DNA of 64,000 nucleotides from Acetobacter peroxydans (GTDB lineage: Bacteria; Pseudomonadota; Alphaproteobacteria; Acetobacterales; Acetobacteraceae): the NCBI RefSeq assembly GCF_006539345.1, contig NZ_BJMV01000001.1, positions 248,001 through 312,000 on the forward strand. Reading direction: 5' to 3'. How positions within the stretch are numbered: position 1 is the first letter of the stretch; each line of letters opens with the position of its first letter. Positions 45,542 to 56,105 of the stretch are shown piece after piece. Position numbers and translations under genes: made by a program. The notes below the pieces were generated by a model. The model ran no database searches, was not told where the DNA came from, and worked only from the letters and a program-made list of their open reading frames with translations.

Positions 45542-47557
45542 GTGGTGACAGGGCGAGGGAAGACCATTTACGGGCGGTTATTACTGAGGGGGAATCGCGT
45601 TCTGGCGGGGGTGGCCCTGTGGAGCGTGGTGGCAACAGGGGTGCACGCCGCTGATCCGCAGCCTTATGTGACCAATCTTATCAACACCGGTGAGGGAGAT
45701 CTGGACACAGCGGTTAAGGCATCGTCCGACCTGCTGGCCTTGCAATCGACACAGGCGGTGGGGCCGTTCGCGCTTGCCGGTCGTGTGCATGATGAATACG
45801 AACGCCTGCGCACCGCACTGGAAAGCTGCGGCTACTATGACGGTACGGTGCATATAGTGTTGTCACGCCCCAAAGCGGCTCAGGCGAACCCAACACCCGC
45901 ACAGCCCTCAAACTCGGATGCGTTCACTGGCGATGATGCCGCTGTGCTGAACAGCCCGACCATAGATGGTAAATCTCAGGATCTGGCGAACTGGATCGCC
46001 AATGTGCCCAAGGGAGAAAAGGTCGAGGCGCGGGTAAGCGTGGTCAAGGGGCCGCTCTTTCATCTGGGGGTCATTACCCTCAAGGATGACAAGACCGGCA
46101 AGCCGCCCAAACTGACCCCGGAGCAGATGAAGGCGCTGGGCCTTGCCACCGGGCAGCCCGCCGTTGCGCAGGCCGTGCTGAGCGGGGGCGGACAACTGCT
46201 TGATGCCCTGCGCGAGAGCGGACATGCGCTCGCACGGGTGGAAAAGCCCGTTGCCTATCTTCGCCCGGAAACCCGCACGCTTGATATTGTCTACCCTGTA
46301 ACACCCGGCCCCGTGCTGAATGTGGGTACCATCTCGCTCGACGGGTTGCAGAAAGTGCATCCTGCCTTCATCCGGCGACGGCTGACCGTGCAGGAAGGCC
46401 AACTGTACCAGCCATCGAAGATTGAGGCCGCCCGTCAGGATCTGACTGATCTGGGCGTGTTTTCCAGTGTGAGCGTGAAGGATGGCTCCACCACGGCGGT
46501 GGACGGCACTATGCCGCTGGATTTCTCTTTCCGCGAGGGCAAGCGTCATGCTGTTGGGGCAGAGGCGGGGTATTCGACTGACCTCGGTGCGCGGGTGGGC
46601 GTGAACTGGACCCATTTCAACCTGCTGGGTAATGCCGAGCGCCTGCGGTTGGTCGCTCTGGTGACGGGGCTTGGCGGTTCCGCTCAGCAGGGGGTTGGCT
46701 ATGATGTCTATGCCGATCTGTCCAAGCCTGATTTTCTTGAGCGCAATCAGAACCTGAGCGCACGGATTGAAGGATTGCGTCAGCTTTTCTGGTCGTATCG
46801 GCAGACGGCTCTGCTGGTGCGAGGAGGTGTGGCCCGCCCGCTTGCGCGAAACTGGAACGGTAACTTCGGGCTGGCGGCGGAGCAGGAGTCCATTGAACAG
46901 TTTGGCGTTACCCGTGATTACACGATCCTGTCCGTACCGCTATCCGCCACTTTCGATAATACTGGCGTGGGAAACCCGATTGAACCCGCCACCCATGGTA
47001 TGCGCCTGAGCCTGGGAATGACGCCTTCGCTCTCGGTCGGCACGAAAGGCGAGGGAACGTCTTTTTTCACCATCATGAATGCCTCCGCGTCTACCTATTT
47101 CGACTTGACCCATCTGGGTATCAGCAGGCCTGGGCGTAGTATTTTGGCCTTCAGAGGGACAATCGGCAGCATTCAGGGAGCGGGCACATGGAGCATCCCG
47201 CCTGACCAGCGCATGTACGCGGGTGGGAGCGCGACGGTGCGTGGCTATCGCTGGCAGGGCGTTGGCCCGCAATATGGCAACACCCGCTACGCAATTGGCG
47301 GCACGTCGATTGACGCGGCCTCGGTTGAATATCGGCAGCGTATCCTGCGCAGTTTTGGTATGGCGGTTTTTGTCGATGCCGGTCAGGTGGGTGAAAATTC
47401 CATGCCGTTTGAGGGCACGGTACGTGTCGGTACAGGTGCCGGTGTGCGCTATTACACGCCCATTGGCCCTGTCAGGCTGGATGTGGGCGTGCCCGTCAAT
47501 CGGGCGCCGCGTGGCGATACGTGGGATCTATATATCGGGCTGGGGGAGGCGTTCTGA
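45542..47557 (+). CDS. tamA: Outer-membrane assembly protein TamA
   Basis: The product is 671 residues. A signal peptide (GVALWSVVATGVHA-A) is followed by about three POTRA-like repeats (about residues 60-330) and an Omp85 beta-barrel. The barrel ends with RTRVGTGAGVRYYTPIGPVRLD-like sequence and the terminal GEAF, and YAGGSATVRGYRWQGVGP contains the conserved VRGY/F motif. With TamB it helps move lipids or proteins to the outer membrane. It begins with two GTG codons at 45542 and 45545. The stop overlaps the tamB start (TGATG), confirming a pair. Confidence 0.93.
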   Translation: MVTGRGKTIYGRLLLRGNRVLAGVALWSVVATGVHAADPQPYVTNLINTGEGDLDTAVKASSDLLALQSTQAVGPFALAGRVHDEYERLRTALESCGYYDGTVHIVLSRPKAAQANPTPAQPSNSDAFTGDDAAVLNSPTIDGKSQDLANWIANVPKGEKVEARVSVVKGPLFHLGVITLKDDKTGKPPKLTPEQMKALGLATGQPAVAQAVLSGGGQLLDALRESGHALARVEKPVAYLRPETRTLDIVYPVTPGPVLNVGTISLDGLQKVHPAFIRRRLTVQEGQLYQPSKIEAARQDLTDLGVFSSVSVKDGSTTAVDGTMPLDFSFREGKRHAVGAEAGYSTDLGARVGVNWTHFNLLGNAERLRLVALVTGLGGSAQQGVGYDVYADLSKPDFLERNQNLSARIEGLRQLFWSYRQTALLVRGGVARPLARNWNGNFGLAAEQESIEQFGVTRDYTILSVPLSATFDNTGVGNPIEPATHGMRLSLGMTPSLSVGTKGEGTSFFTIMNASASTYFDLTHLGISRPGRSILAFRGTIGSIQGAGTWSIPPDQRMYAGGSATVRGYRWQGVGPQYGNTRYAIGGTSIDAASVEYRQRILRSFGMAVFVDAGQVGENSMPFEGTVRVGTGAGVRYYTPIGPVRLDVGVPVNRAPRGDTWDLYIGLGEAF

Positions 47558-50500
47558 TGGCCGGGCGAGAACAGGTGACATCCCCATCGCCTCCCGAACA
47601 GCCGCCTGCGGCCAGTGTGCCCCGGCGCGCGCTGTGGCGGCGTGCGGCTGGCATTGTTCTGGCCGTTTCTGGCGGCCTGGCGGGGCTTGTTTTGCTGGTT
47701 GCGGCCGGGCTGCTCATCTGGGCGAATACGGGTTCGGGGCGGGCGGTGCTTGTGCGCCAGACAGAAGCGCTAACGGGCGGCATGGTGCGCGTTGCCGGTA
47801 TTTCCGGGCGTTTCCCAGATAATTTCCGTCTGCAAAGCCTTGAGGTGCGCGATGCCTCCGGCCCGTGGCTGACACTGCGAGGCCTCCACCTGGACTGGTC
47901 CGTTTGGGCGTTGCTGGGTAGGACAGCGCGCGTCAACGTCTTTACGGCGGACACACTTGATCTGGCCAGATTGCCTGAGGCGAGCAAGAGCGAGCCGGAA
48001 ACCGGTACGCCCACGTGGCACGCGCTGGGAGTGGACATTCGCCAGTTGTCGGTCAGGCAGATCACGCTTGGCGCGCCGGTCATGGGACAGGCGGCCCGGC
48101 TGAGCCTGTCCGGGCATGGGCGCTTGGGTAAACTAGGGGTTGTGGTAGGCAATTTCCGGCTGACCGATATTCCGGGCGTCGACATCGGGCTGGATCTGAA
48201 GCGGCTCGACCGTGCGGGTATGCTCTCGCTGGCGACTACGGCGGGGCATGGTGCGCTGGCCCTACACCTGAAGGCGTTGGATGGGGCGGATGGTTTTCTG
48301 GCCGGCCATCTGGATACGGTGCAGCTCGCTCCGGTTTCACTGCAGATGGACCTTGCCGGGCCGGTCGCGGCGGCGGCGTTGCATGTGGTGGCGCAGGCAG
48401 GGAGCGTTACGGCGCAGACGGATGGCCAGCTTGATCTGGTGACCGGGCGTATGGCCAGGCTGGATGCGCAGGCCCATGCGCCCGCGCTTTCATTGTCGGA
48501 TACGCTGGGTTGGAAGGATATGACCTTCTCCGCCCATCTCAGCGGGATGATGAGCGCGCCACTCGGTAAGGCCGATCTGAGCGTGGAGCAACTGGTTGCA
48601 GGTAAAAGCAGCGTAGGCACAGTACAGGCGCATTTCACAGGAGAAGGGACAGCGGCGCAGGCTAGCGCGCAATCCATGCGCCTGACCGTACGGGCTGATG
48701 GTGTCACGGTGCCCGGCAAAGCGCCGCTGCTTTTGGCGGCTGCACCGCTGGAGCTGGATGCACGACTGACCCCGCAGGCCGAAGGCAGGCCTCTGAGTGT
48801 GGCCCTTAACCACCCCTTGCTGAACCTGACGGCGCAGGTGCGTACCATGGCCCCCCAGACCGCGGCATTGACGCTTGAACTGCCGGACCTCTTGCCGGTG
48901 GGAGAAGCGCTCGGCGTTGCGCTAAGGGGCAGGGCCGGGCTGGAGGCGCATGTGGCCCGTCCTGTGCGGGCGGATGCGGCAACGCAGGTTACGGCTTCCG
49001 GCACGCTGGGTATTGCCGGGGGGCAGAAGCAGTTGGCCGGGCTGATCGGGCCGGATGGCCGCTTCGCATTTGTGGCGGACATGACGCCGCTGCCTGCGCA
49101 GAAAAAACCGCAGCCCCGCCCGGCCAGCCAGCGGATATCCCTGCAAAGCCTGACGTTAGACGGGCGGGGTGTGCATCTGAAAACGCAGGGCCGGATGGAC
49201 ACGGGGCGGGATATGGATGTGTCGGCCTCGGTCGGGCTGCCTGATCTGTCCATGGCGCTGCCCTTCCTGCGGGGCGGGCTGGATATGGCGCTGACGGCGC
49301 AGGGGCCGCTGAATGACTTTGCTGCACATCTGCACCTGCAGGGGAGCCCCGGCACGGCGGACATGACACCCGCACCGATGGTGCTGGATGCCGACCTGCG
49401 CAATCTGCCTGGCGTGCCGCAGGGCACGGTAGATCTGCACGGCACCATGGACCATGCGCCTCTGTCGTTCGGTCTGGCCATGGATAAGCAGGGTGACGAC
49501 GCACACCGGTTCAGCCTGACGGCGCTTTCATGGAAAAGCGTGCAGGGAGAGGGCGCTTTGACCCTCAAGCCGGGTGAAGTCATTCCCATGGGGACACTGG
49601 GCGTCAAGATAGGAAAACTGGCCGATTTGCGGCCCGCTATCGGTAAGCCGCTGACAGGCAACCTGACGGCCAATCTGAGCACAGACAGCACGGGCGATGT
49701 TCCGGTTGTTCATGTACGGCTGGATGGACGAGCCAGTCTGCTCACCATGCGGCTGGATAGCCTTGCTCTAAAGGGTGATGTACGCGACCCGGCTGGCAAG
49801 CCGGATGTTGACCTGTCGCTCCGGCTGGGCGGCATAGCGGTGCAGGGTATGACGGGGAGCGCGCATCTGGGGGCACGCGGGCAGCTTGATGCCTTGGCGC
49901 TTGACGTCGGTCTGGGGCCTGCCAGTTGGGGGGGCAAGCCTCTGTCTCTGGCCATGGAGGCCCTGCTGGACGTGCCGGAGCGGAAGGTAACGCTGCGGCG
50001 ACTGAACGCCATGGCCAGAGGGGAAAACCTGCGGTTGCAGGGGCCCGCCGTGCTGACTTATGGCGCGACCGTGGGGGTCGATCGGTTACGCGCTACACTG
50101 GGGGCTGTGACTGGTGGCGAAAGCGCCGTACTGGATATCAGGGGCCGTGTTAAGCCGACCTTGGCTATGAATGCCGACCTGCAGAACCTGACTCCCGCGC
50201 TGGCGGAGCCGTTTATGCCGGGGCTTAGGGCAAAGGGCGTGGTGTCCGCGTCCGCCGCGCTGACAGGAACGCTCGATCAGCCGCATGGTCAGATAAGCCT
50301 GACAGGCAGCGGCCTGCGGATGGCAGGCAGTCTGGCAGCAGCCTCGGTGCCGCCGCTTGGCGTGACGTTGAATGCAACGCTCAACGGCGTTTCGGCTTCG
50401 GTTAATGGACATGCTCATGCCGGCAGCAAGTTTGACCTGAGCAGTACGGGTACCGTGCCGCTCCGCGGCCGCTCCGGGCTGGATGTTTCGACCGACGGCA

Positions 50501-51822
50501 CACTGGACTTGAGCCTGGCCAACGGCGTGCTAGGCGCGCAGGGGCGGCAGCTCATGGGGCAGGCCCGCACAGGCCTGCGCGCGCAGGGCAGTCTGGCGGC
50601 CCCGCGTGTAAGTGGAACCGTAACGCTTGAGAAAGGGGACTTTCAGGATTTTGCCGCCGGGGTGCATCTGGCGGACATCAACGGTCGTCTGGTTGGCAAC
50701 GAACGGCATCTGGATATCCAGTCCATGACTGCCAAAGCGGGTTCAGGCACGGTGGAAGCCAGTGGGACTATAGGTATTGCCGAACCCGGCCTGCCCATAG
50801 ACATGAAACTACAGGCCCGGAACGCGCGGCCCGTAGCCAGTGATCTGCTGACCGCCGTGCTGGATGCGGAACTGAGCGCACGCGGACAGGTATGGGGGCG
50901 CGTGGATGTGGCGGGCAGCGTGACCCTGAAGGACGTTGAGGTGAACATCCCCAACTCTCTGCCGGCCTCTGTTGCCCGGCTCGATGTGATCCGTCCGGGG
51001 GAAAAATCCGAACGGGAGGATGAGGCCCGCGCTGCCAGCGTACACAAAACCATCATAGCGCTTTCACTTGACCTGATTTCACCCGGACGTTTTTTCGTGC
51101 GCGGGCATGGGCTCGATGCTGAAATGGCGGGGCGTTTGAAAATTACCGGTACCGCGCAAGCCCCGCAGGTGGGAGGTGGCTTTACCCTTAAGCGGGGTAA
51201 CTTCAATCTGGCGGGGATTTCGCTCAATTTCACCAAGGGCAGGGTAGCGTTCAACGGCAGCGGGCTTGGCCACAAGCTTGATCCCACGCTCGATTTCGAG
51301 GCTGATCGCGTCGTGAACGGCGAAACAGCCATGCTCAAGGTCGGTGGCTACGCCAGCGCGCCGAAGATTACTTTTGAATCCCTTCCGCCGCAGCCACAGG
51401 ATCAGGTTCTGGCCATGCTGCTTTTCGGCACGGATGCGCGTTCGCTGTCTTCTACCCAGATGGTGGAACTGGGTGCTGCGGTGGCTACCCTGACTGGCCT
51501 GACTCCTTTTGATCCAATGGGAACGCTCCGCAAGACCTTGCATCTGGATCGGCTGTCAATCGGAGGGGGGAATGGCTCCAGCGACAATGGCAGCGGCGCA
51601 GGTGCCAGCGTGGAAGCCGGTAAATACGTTATGAAAGGGGTTTACGTGGGGGCCAAGCAGGCCACGTCGGGGTCGGGCACGCAGGCGCAGGTTCAGGTGG
51701 ACCTGACCAAGAGCCTCAAGCTGAACACCACAGTAGGGACAGGCGGCAACGTGACCGGCTTTACCACTCCTGAAAACGATCCGGGCAGCAGCGTGGGTAT
51801 TCTGTGGCAGCACCGTTACTGA
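47557..51822 (+). CDS. tamB: Translocation and assembly module protein TamB
   Basis: The product is 1421 residues. One N-terminal membrane helix (IVLAVSGGLAGLVLLVAAGLLIWA) is followed by more than a thousand residues of repetitive beta-helix-like sequence and a C-terminal TamB (DUF490) domain with LAMLLFGTDARSLS and a final VGILWQHRY. TamB bridges the periplasm and is thought to carry phospholipid to the outer membrane with TamA. The ATG at 47557 overlaps the tamA stop. A 731-residue open frame on the opposite strand is a composition effect. Confidence 0.94.
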   Translation: MAGREQVTSPSPPEQPPAASVPRRALWRRAAGIVLAVSGGLAGLVLLVAAGLLIWANTGSGRAVLVRQTEALTGGMVRVAGISGRFPDNFRLQSLEVRDASGPWLTLRGLHLDWSVWALLGRTARVNVFTADTLDLARLPEASKSEPETGTPTWHALGVDIRQLSVRQITLGAPVMGQAARLSLSGHGRLGKLGVVVGNFRLTDIPGVDIGLDLKRLDRAGMLSLATTAGHGALALHLKALDGADGFLAGHLDTVQLAPVSLQMDLAGPVAAAALHVVAQAGSVTAQTDGQLDLVTGRMARLDAQAHAPALSLSDTLGWKDMTFSAHLSGMMSAPLGKADLSVEQLVAGKSSVGTVQAHFTGEGTAAQASAQSMRLTVRADGVTVPGKAPLLLAAAPLELDARLTPQAEGRPLSVALNHPLLNLTAQVRTMAPQTAALTLELPDLLPVGEALGVALRGRAGLEAHVARPVRADAATQVTASGTLGIAGGQKQLAGLIGPDGRFAFVADMTPLPAQKKPQPRPASQRISLQSLTLDGRGVHLKTQGRMDTGRDMDVSASVGLPDLSMALPFLRGGLDMALTAQGPLNDFAAHLHLQGSPGTADMTPAPMVLDADLRNLPGVPQGTVDLHGTMDHAPLSFGLAMDKQGDDAHRFSLTALSWKSVQGEGALTLKPGEVIPMGTLGVKIGKLADLRPAIGKPLTGNLTANLSTDSTGDVPVVHVRLDGRASLLTMRLDSLALKGDVRDPAGKPDVDLSLRLGGIAVQGMTGSAHLGARGQLDALALDVGLGPASWGGKPLSLAMEALLDVPERKVTLRRLNAMARGENLRLQGPAVLTYGATVGVDRLRATLGAVTGGESAVLDIRGRVKPTLAMNADLQNLTPALAEPFMPGLRAKGVVSASAALTGTLDQPHGQISLTGSGLRMAGSLAAASVPPLGVTLNATLNGVSASVNGHAHAGSKFDLSSTGTVPLRGRSGLDVSTDGTLDLSLANGVLGAQGRQLMGQARTGLRAQGSLAAPRVSGTVTLEKGDFQDFAAGVHLADINGRLVGNERHLDIQSMTAKAGSGTVEASGTIGIAEPGLPIDMKLQARNARPVASDLLTAVLDAELSARGQVWGRVDVAGSVTLKDVEVNIPNSLPASVARLDVIRPGEKSEREDEARAASVHKTIIALSLDLISPGRFFVRGHGLDAEMAGRLKITGTAQAPQVGGGFTLKRGNFNLAGISLNFTKGRVAFNGSGLGHKLDPTLDFEADRVVNGETAMLKVGGYASAPKITFESLPPQPQDQVLAMLLFGTDARSLSSTQMVELGAAVATLTGLTPFDPMGTLRKTLHLDRLSIGGGNGSSDNGSGAGASVEAGKYVMKGVYVGAKQATSGSGTQAQVQVDLTKSLKLNTTVGTGGNVTGFTTPENDPGSSVGILWQHRY

Positions 51823-51838
51823 GTGCCCCGACACAGCA

Positions 51839-51869
51839 GGAACGGCGGGCTGGAAGCGCGCCCCGTTCC
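51839..51869. terminator. Hairpin between convergent tamB and xth
   Basis: GGAACGG (51839-51845) pairs with CCGTTCC (51863-51869), with partial extension inside. It sits between the two stop codons but has no T run, so its strength is uncertain. Confidence 0.4.
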
Positions 51870-51870
51870 G

Positions 51871-52668
51871 TCAGCGGACGACCAGATCCATGACGACCGG
51901 GACGTGATCCGAGGGGGACTCCCACTCCCGCATGTCACGCAGCACGCGCATGGCTGAAAGCTCGGGCACGAGGTCGGGCGTGACCCAGATGTGATCCAGC
52001 CTGCGGCCCCGGTCTGATTTTTTCCAGTCGCGGTTGCGGTAGGACCACCACGTGTACAGTTTTTCTGTAGGCGGGACAAAGTGGCGCATCGCGTCTACGA
52101 AAGCCGTCTGCCGCCAGCGTTCAAGGCGTTCGGTCTCTGGTGGCGTGTGGCTGACAATCTTCAGCAGTTGCTTATGGCTCCACACGTCGTGTTCCAGCGG
52201 TGCGATATTGAGGTCGCCTACAACAATGGTGCGGGCGTTCCGCCGCTGAGCGAACCACGCGGCTGCCTCTTCCACAAAGGCCAGTTTGTGCGCGAATTTG
52301 GGGTTAATGGCAGGGTCGGGTTCGTCACCCCCTGCGGGCACGTAGAAATCATGGAGTTCCACACTGTCCTGCGGCCCGTGGACGCGCGCCGCGATATGGC
52401 GGCAGTCTTCTTTCTCGTACCACACCGGCAGGTTGGTCAGCGGCTCAAGCGGGTGACGTGAGAGAATGGCTACGCCATTATAGCCCTTCATGCCCTGATA
52501 GTGCAGGTGCTCGAACCCCAGCGCGCGTAGGGCTTCTGCGGGAAAAAGCGGGTCTGGTACCTTGGTTTCCTGCAGGCAGACCACATCGGGGCTGATATCG
52601 GCCACCAGTTTTTCGAGCAGGGGCAGACGCAGGCGGAGGGAGTTGATGTTCCATGTGACAAGTCGCAT
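51871..52668 (-). CDS. xth: Exodeoxyribonuclease III
   Basis: The product is 265 residues, starting MRLVTWNINSLRLRL, with CLQETKV, YNGVAILSRHPLE, VVGDLNIAPLEHD and a final PSDHVPVVMDL; these are the metal and catalytic motifs of the AP endonuclease/exonuclease III family. It cuts at abasic sites and degrades DNA 3' to 5'. The ATG at 52668 matches the conserved N-terminus. It is divergent from the dipeptidase gene. Confidence 0.94.
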   Translation of the reverse strand: MRLVTWNINSLRLRLPLLEKLVADISPDVVCLQETKVPDPLFPAEALRALGFEHLHYQGMKGYNGVAILSRHPLEPLTNLPVWYEKEDCRHIAARVHGPQDSVELHDFYVPAGGDEPDPAINPKFAHKLAFVEEAAAWFAQRRNARTIVVGDLNIAPLEHDVWSHKQLLKIVSHTPPETERLERWRQTAFVDAMRHFVPPTEKLYTWWSYRNRDWKKSDRGRRLDHIWVTPDLVPELSAMRVLRDMREWESPSDHVPVVMDLVVR

Positions 52669-52775
52669 GGCGCGGGCATGGCGTATTGCGGCGAGCGGGG
52701 CAAGCAAAAAGCAGCGCAAACACGAGGGGATAATGCGCGCGGCCTCTTGCAATTCCAGCGTGCGGGGCCATTGTC

Positions 52776-53870
52776 ATGGGCATGACCACACACGCAACAC
52801 CGTCTTCACCCGCGCCGGAAATCTCGGCGCTGCATCGTTCTATCCTGACGCTGGATAGCCACATAGACATCCCGTGGCCAGACCGCGACGATGCGTTCGA
52901 AGATACGCCAGACCGCCATGTTGACCTGCCCAAAATGCAGCAGGGCGGCATGTCAGCGGGCTGTTTCGTGGCTTATATCGGGCAGGGACCGGTGACGGCG
53001 GAGGCCCACGCGCAGGCCGGACAGCAGTGTCTGGATATGCTTGATGCGATTAACCGTATGGAGGGCAGCCGTAACGGGGTAACGGCCCGCCGGTGCGATA
53101 CGGCGGCCCAGATTCGCGCAGCCCATGCTGAAGGAGTGATTGCTGTCGTGGCGGCCGTGGAAAATGGCTATGCCATGGGGGAAGATATGGCCCTGCTGGA
53201 GCAGTTCCGCCAGCGTGGGGCACGCTATGTAACGCTGACGCATAACGGCCATAACGCTTTGGCGGATGCGGCCATCCATCGCCCCAGTCTGGGCGATACG
53301 CCCCAGCGGCATGGGGGGCTGTCTGTGCTGGGGCGAGAGGCTATCCGCGCGATGAACCGGCTTGGTCTGGTGGTGGACGTCTCACATGCCTCAAGGCAGA
53401 CCATGATGCAGGCCGTTGAGGCATCGGTAACACCTGTAGTGGCCAGCCATTCTTGCGTACGCAGTCTGTGCGACCATCCGCGCAACCTTGATGACGGGCA
53501 GTTGGACGCGCTGGGGGCGAGCGGAGGCGTTATTCAGATCACCGCCATGCCGGCGTTCTTGCGGCCAAAGCCGGAGGAGGGGCGCCGCACGGCGGGCGTT
53601 GCCGACTTTGTCGATCATATTGATTACGTGGTGCGGCGGCTGGGAGTCGAGCATGTGGGCATTTCTTCCGACTTTGACGGCGGTGGGGCCTTGTCGGACT
53701 GGCACAATGCCACACAGGGCGCACTGCTGACGGCCGAACTGAACCGCCGAGGGTATGACCGCAGTGAAATCGAGGCGTTCTGGGGTGGGAATTTTCTGCG
53801 CCTGCTGGAACGGGCCGAGCAGGCAGCGGCGGAACAAAGGGCGATCATGCAGAATGTGGAGGAAGCGTAA
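52776..53870 (+). CDS. Membrane dipeptidase family protein (M19)
   Basis: The product is 364 residues with the M19 renal-dipeptidase pattern: LDSHIDIPWPDRDD at the start, KMQQGGMSAGCFVAY, YVTLTHNGHN, VVDVSHAS, PVVASHSCVRSLCDHPRN, and HVGISSDFDGG. The His/Glu/Asp zinc ligands appear intact. The family hydrolyses dipeptides, sometimes with D-amino acids. No signal peptide is visible, so it is probably cytoplasmic. The start is either the ATG at 52776 or the one at 52782. Confidence 0.88.
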   Translation: MGMTTHATPSSPAPEISALHRSILTLDSHIDIPWPDRDDAFEDTPDRHVDLPKMQQGGMSAGCFVAYIGQGPVTAEAHAQAGQQCLDMLDAINRMEGSRNGVTARRCDTAAQIRAAHAEGVIAVVAAVENGYAMGEDMALLEQFRQRGARYVTLTHNGHNALADAAIHRPSLGDTPQRHGGLSVLGREAIRAMNRLGLVVDVSHASRQTMMQAVEASVTPVVASHSCVRSLCDHPRNLDDGQLDALGASGGVIQITAMPAFLRPKPEEGRRTAGVADFVDHIDYVVRRLGVEHVGISSDFDGGGALSDWHNATQGALLTAELNRRGYDRSEIEAFWGGNFLRLLERAEQAAAEQRAIMQNVEEA

Positions 53871-53936
53871 AAATTGTCCACTTCTCTCTTGACAGCCATT
53901 GTTTTCAATAAAATCTCCGAAGTGTGGAGTGGGGGC

Positions 53937-53964
53937 AGAAGGGCTTTTTTGATAAAAACCTTCT
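53937..53964 (+). other. Hairpin downstream of the dipeptidase gene
   Basis: AGAAGG (53937-53942) pairs with CCTTCT (53959-53964), with an inner T-run/A-run stem. No T run follows, so a terminator role is unproven. Confidence 0.3.
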
Positions 53965-54064
53965 GAATCAAATGCTTGCCATTCATGCTTAAAAAATGGG
54001 CATTCTGATGGAAAGGCCGAAAATCTGCGGCTGGCAGTCTGTCCGCCTCATCTGTTCCACAGAG

Positions 54065-54073
54065 TTATCCACA
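54065..54073 (+). promoter_or_regulatory. DnaA-box-like site upstream of uvrC
   Basis: TTATCCACA is an exact DnaA box, 12 bases from a weaker copy TGTTCCACA at 54053-54061. A single strong box could arise by chance; no AT-rich unwinding element or replication gene is near. Confidence 0.3.
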
Positions 54074-54113
54074 AAAACGGTGGATGAAAATTGCCGCCTC
54101 AAAAGAGCGCCTT

Positions 54114-56105
54114 ATGACAGCACAGAAAACCGAGCATGGTGTCTCAGAAAGCTTATCGATTCAGCCTTCCGAGAACCTATGCGCCCCGCAGACGGAGCCG
54201 ACCGGAATAGCGCCGCAGACCGGGAGTGAGGGACAGGAAGAGGCTCCGGGTGAGCGGCCGACAGGAGTCGCCGCCATACGTCGTGCCCTGCGCACCATGC
54301 CGTACGCACCGGGCGTCTATCGTATGTTGGGCGCGCGCGGCGAAGTACTGTACGTGGGCAAGGCCCTGTCGCTGCGCAAGCGGGTGGTATCGTACACGCA
54401 TGTGACGCGTCTGCCCGAGCGCCTGCGCAGGATGGTGTCGGAAACGGTGACGATGGAAGTCGTCACGACCCACACGGAAGCCGAAGCCCTGCTGCTTGAA
54501 GCCAACTACATCAAGCGCATGAAGCCGCGCTTCAATATTTTGCTGCGGGACGACAAAAGTTATCCGTGGCTGATGCTGACGGACGAACACCCCTTTCCCC
54601 AGATCGCCAAGCACCGGGGCAAGGCAGTCAGGGGAGCATCGCTCTGGGGGCCGTTTGCTTCCGCCTGGGCGGTCAACCAGACCCTGAACCTGATCCAGCG
54701 TGTGTTTCTGCTGCGCTCATGCACCGATGCGGTGTTCAACAGCCGGAGCAGGCCCTGCCTGCTGTACCAGATCAAGCGTTGTTCCGCCCCCTGCGTGGAT
54801 CGGATAGCACCGCAGGCTTATGCGCAGCTTGTAGAACAGGCGCGCGATTTCCTGTCCGGCAAGGACAAGGCCCTGCGCGAGACGCTTGGGCAGGAAATGA
54901 ACGAAGCCGCTGAAGCCCTTGATTTTGAAAGAGCTGCCCTGCTGCGCGACCGTATCCGCGCACTGGCACAGATGCAGGAATCCAGCACCATCAACCCGGC
55001 CTCCCTGCCGGAGGCGGATGTACTGGGGCTGTGGCAGGAGGGCGGGCAGACCTGTATTCAGGTGTTCTTTATCCGTGGCGGTCGCAACAATGGCAGCCGC
55101 TCGTTCTTTCCCGCCCACACGCAGGATGAGGCGGCGGGAGATATCCTGAGCGCCTTCATTGCCCAGTTCTATGACGACAAACCGTGCCCTGCCCGTATTC
55201 TGGTCAATGCGGATCTGCCTGAGCAGTCGCTGCTGGCCGAGGCCCTGTCCCTGCGGCGGGGGCGCAAGGTGGAAATAACCTTCCCGCAGCGTGGCGAAAA
55301 GAAACAGGTGCTGGACCATGCTGTCACCAATGCGCGTGACGCACTCAAGCGCAGACTGGCCGAAACGGCGGGGCAGGCCCGACTGCTTGAAGGGGTCGCG
55401 ACCCTGTTCGGGCTGGACGCGCCGCCGAGCCGGATTGAAGTGTATGACAACAGCCATATTCAGGGTGCTCATGCCTATGGGGTCATGATTGTTGGCGGCC
55501 CGGAGGGGTTTGATCGCAAGGCCTACCGGAAATTCCGTATCCGTGGCCCGGTCACGCCGGGCGATGACTTCGGCATGATGCGTGAAGTGCTGGAGCGTCG
55601 TTTTGGCCGTGCGCTGAAAGAGGCCGAGGCGGGTGATACGTCGAACTGGCCTGATGTGCTGCTGATAGATGGTGGTGCCGGGCAGTATTCTGCCGTCCGG
55701 GCGGTTCTGGATGATCTGGGGGTGAGCGGAGTGACGCTGGTAGGCATCGCCAAGGGGCCCGACCGCGATGCCGGGCGCGAGTGGTTTTACACGGGTGAAG
55801 GCGAACCCTTCCAGCTCGATCCGCGTGATCCGGTTCTGTACTATCTCCAGCGGTTGCGGGACGAGGCGCATCGCTTTGCCATTACAACCCACAGGGCGGG
55901 ACGTTCCAAAACTCTGGTGACATCGGAGTTGGATGATATTCCCGGCGTTGGCCCAGCCCGCAAAAAAATGTTGCTCAATACCTTTGGTTCGGCCAGGGCC
56001 GTGCGGCAGGCGGGGCTGGCTGAGCTTGAGGCCGCACCCGGCATCAACCGCGAGATGGCGCGTGTTATTTACGGACATTTTCACCCGGACTGGCAACCGG
56101 GCTAG
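54114..56105 (+). CDS. uvrC: Excinuclease ABC subunit C
   Basis: The product is 663 residues. Domains in order: GIY-YIG nuclease (about 60-150, [27 protein letters not shown]), UVR motif (about 255-295, [18 protein letters not shown]), the RNase H-like second nuclease ([19 protein letters not shown]), and a C-terminal helix-hairpin-helix pair ([13 protein letters not shown]). It makes both incisions in nucleotide excision repair. The ATG at 54114 has AAAGAG upstream; an ATG at 54084 is in frame. About 50 disordered residues precede the GIY-YIG domain. No LexA box is visible in front. Confidence 0.96.
   Translation: MTAQKTEHGVSESLSIQPSENLCAPQTEPTGIAPQTGSEGQEEAPGERPTGVAAIRRALRTMPYAPGVYRMLGARGEVLYVGKALSLRKRVVSYTHVTRLPERLRRMVSETVTMEVVTTHTEAEALLLEANYIKRMKPRFNILLRDDKSYPWLMLTDEHPFPQIAKHRGKAVRGASLWGPFASAWAVNQTLNLIQRVFLLRSCTDAVFNSRSRPCLLYQIKRCSAPCVDRIAPQAYAQLVEQARDFLSGKDKALRETLGQEMNEAAEALDFERAALLRDRIRALAQMQESSTINPASLPEADVLGLWQEGGQTCIQVFFIRGGRNNGSRSFFPAHTQDEAAGDILSAFIAQFYDDKPCPARILVNADLPEQSLLAEALSLRRGRKVEITFPQRGEKKQVLDHAVTNARDALKRRLAETAGQARLLEGVATLFGLDAPPSRIEVYDNSHIQGAHAYGVMIVGGPEGFDRKAYRKFRIRGPVTPGDDFGMMREVLERRFGRALKEAEAGDTSNWPDVLLIDGGAGQYSAVRAVLDDLGVSGVTLVGIAKGPDRDAGREWFYTGEGEPFQLDPRDPVLYYLQRLRDEAHRFAITTHRAGRSKTLVTSELDDIPGVGPARKKMLLNTFGSARAVRQAGLAELEAAPGINREMARVIYGHFHPDWQPG

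Noticed and set aside
47496-49691. A 731-codon open frame on the minus strand inside tamB
   Set aside because: Its Ser/Arg/Pro-rich product has no recognisable domain and is antisense to tamB, whose ends and neighbour overlap are clear.
53889-53910. TTGACA followed by TAAAAT upstream of uvrC
   Set aside because: The spacing is only 14 bases, too short for a good sigma70 promoter.
54717-56096. A 459-codon open frame on the minus strand inside uvrC
   Set aside because: It is antisense to well-defined UvrC domains and its product resembles no family.
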